Shown here piece by piece: positions 5,404 through 5,505 of a stretch of 5,505 bases of DNA (within the stretch, counting starts at the first letter, position 1; every line of letters begins with the position of its first letter). This DNA comes from Bacteroidales bacterium (GTDB taxonomy: Bacteria; Bacteroidota; Bacteroidia; Bacteroidales; UBA10428): the NCBI GenBank assembly GCA_016926235.1, contig JAFGOZ010000090.1:1-5505 (forward strand), given 5' to 3'. Under the pieces are notes generated by a model. The model ran no database searches. It was not told the origin of the DNA and saw only the letters and a list, made by a program, of their open reading frames with translations. The position numbers were made by a program, and so were the translations under genes.

Positions 5404-5505
5404 TTTATTTTCTTGCCTTGCTTAAAAACCAAAGCATCACCATCCAGCCTTTTTCGTTAAAAACTGTATTTTATCTTATCTGATTATCTTAAGTCTTTTG
5501 TCTTA
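5404..5505. other. right-edge non-coding DNA
   Basis: I see no protein gene, tRNA or rRNA here. There is a weak five-pair hairpin, TGCTT (5419-5423) with AAGCA (5432-5436), and AGCC (5446-5449) running into T5 (5450-5454), which could pair distantly with GGCT at 5401-5404. The last 45 bases are AT-rich with no clear motif. The stretch may be the end of an intergenic region between the minus-strand lipoprotein gene and whatever lies beyond the window. Confidence 0.4.

Noticed and set aside
5316..5456. 47-codon minus-strand open stretch reading KQGKKIKPLLAVVYAQGDA and onward
   Set aside because: The sequence looks protein-like but has no ATG, and it runs straight through the inverted repeats. 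The resemblance is best explained by their base composition.
1..5505. CRISPR arrays, tRNA, rRNA, insertion sequences or a SusD homologue
   Set aside because: I found no regularly spaced repeats, no cloverleaf or rRNA-like segment and no transposase. The lipoprotein partners match DUF4249 rather than SusD in length and motifs.

Overview
The window looks like a chromosomal segment of a low-GC member of the Bacteroidota. The evidence is a TonB-dependent receptor of the carboxypeptidase-like-domain type, two DUF4249 lipoproteins, start codons with no Shine-Dalgarno sequence, and AT-rich intergenic DNA with motifs resembling the Bacteroidota -7 box (TAnnTTTG). I cannot name a genus.

All recognised genes lie on the minus strand, so transcription runs from right to left. 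In that order they are: an uncharacterised 300-residue lipoprotein (5241-4339); a GC-rich hairpin that probably terminates or attenuates (4328-4303); a complete DUF4249 lipoprotein (4280-3279); an uncharacterised 216-residue lipoprotein (3268-2618); a 783-residue TonB-dependent outer-membrane receptor (2602-251); and, after a 98-base AT-rich gap, the first 50 codons of a second DUF4249 lipoprotein (152-1), cut by the window edge. The three genes from 4280 to 251 are separated by only 10 and 15 bases and are almost certainly co-transcribed.

The usual Bacteroidota unit is a receptor followed by one DUF4249 lipoprotein, thought to work at the outer membrane somewhat like SusC/SusD. Here the receptor has a DUF4249 gene on each side plus an extra lipoprotein, so the locus may encode a multi-lipoprotein uptake complex. 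No enzyme, sensor or regulator in the window shows the substrate.

The right-hand 264 bases (5242-5505) hold no convincing protein gene but are rich in inverted repeats. The clearest is a 14-pair stem followed by T5 that folds well only as plus-strand RNA. Together with two upstream hairpins and a -7-like box it outlines a possible plus-strand small RNA of about 90 nt, divergent from the lipoprotein gene. Next to it is an imperfect palindrome of about 50 bp, weakly reminiscent of an integron attC site or a dispersed intergenic repeat.
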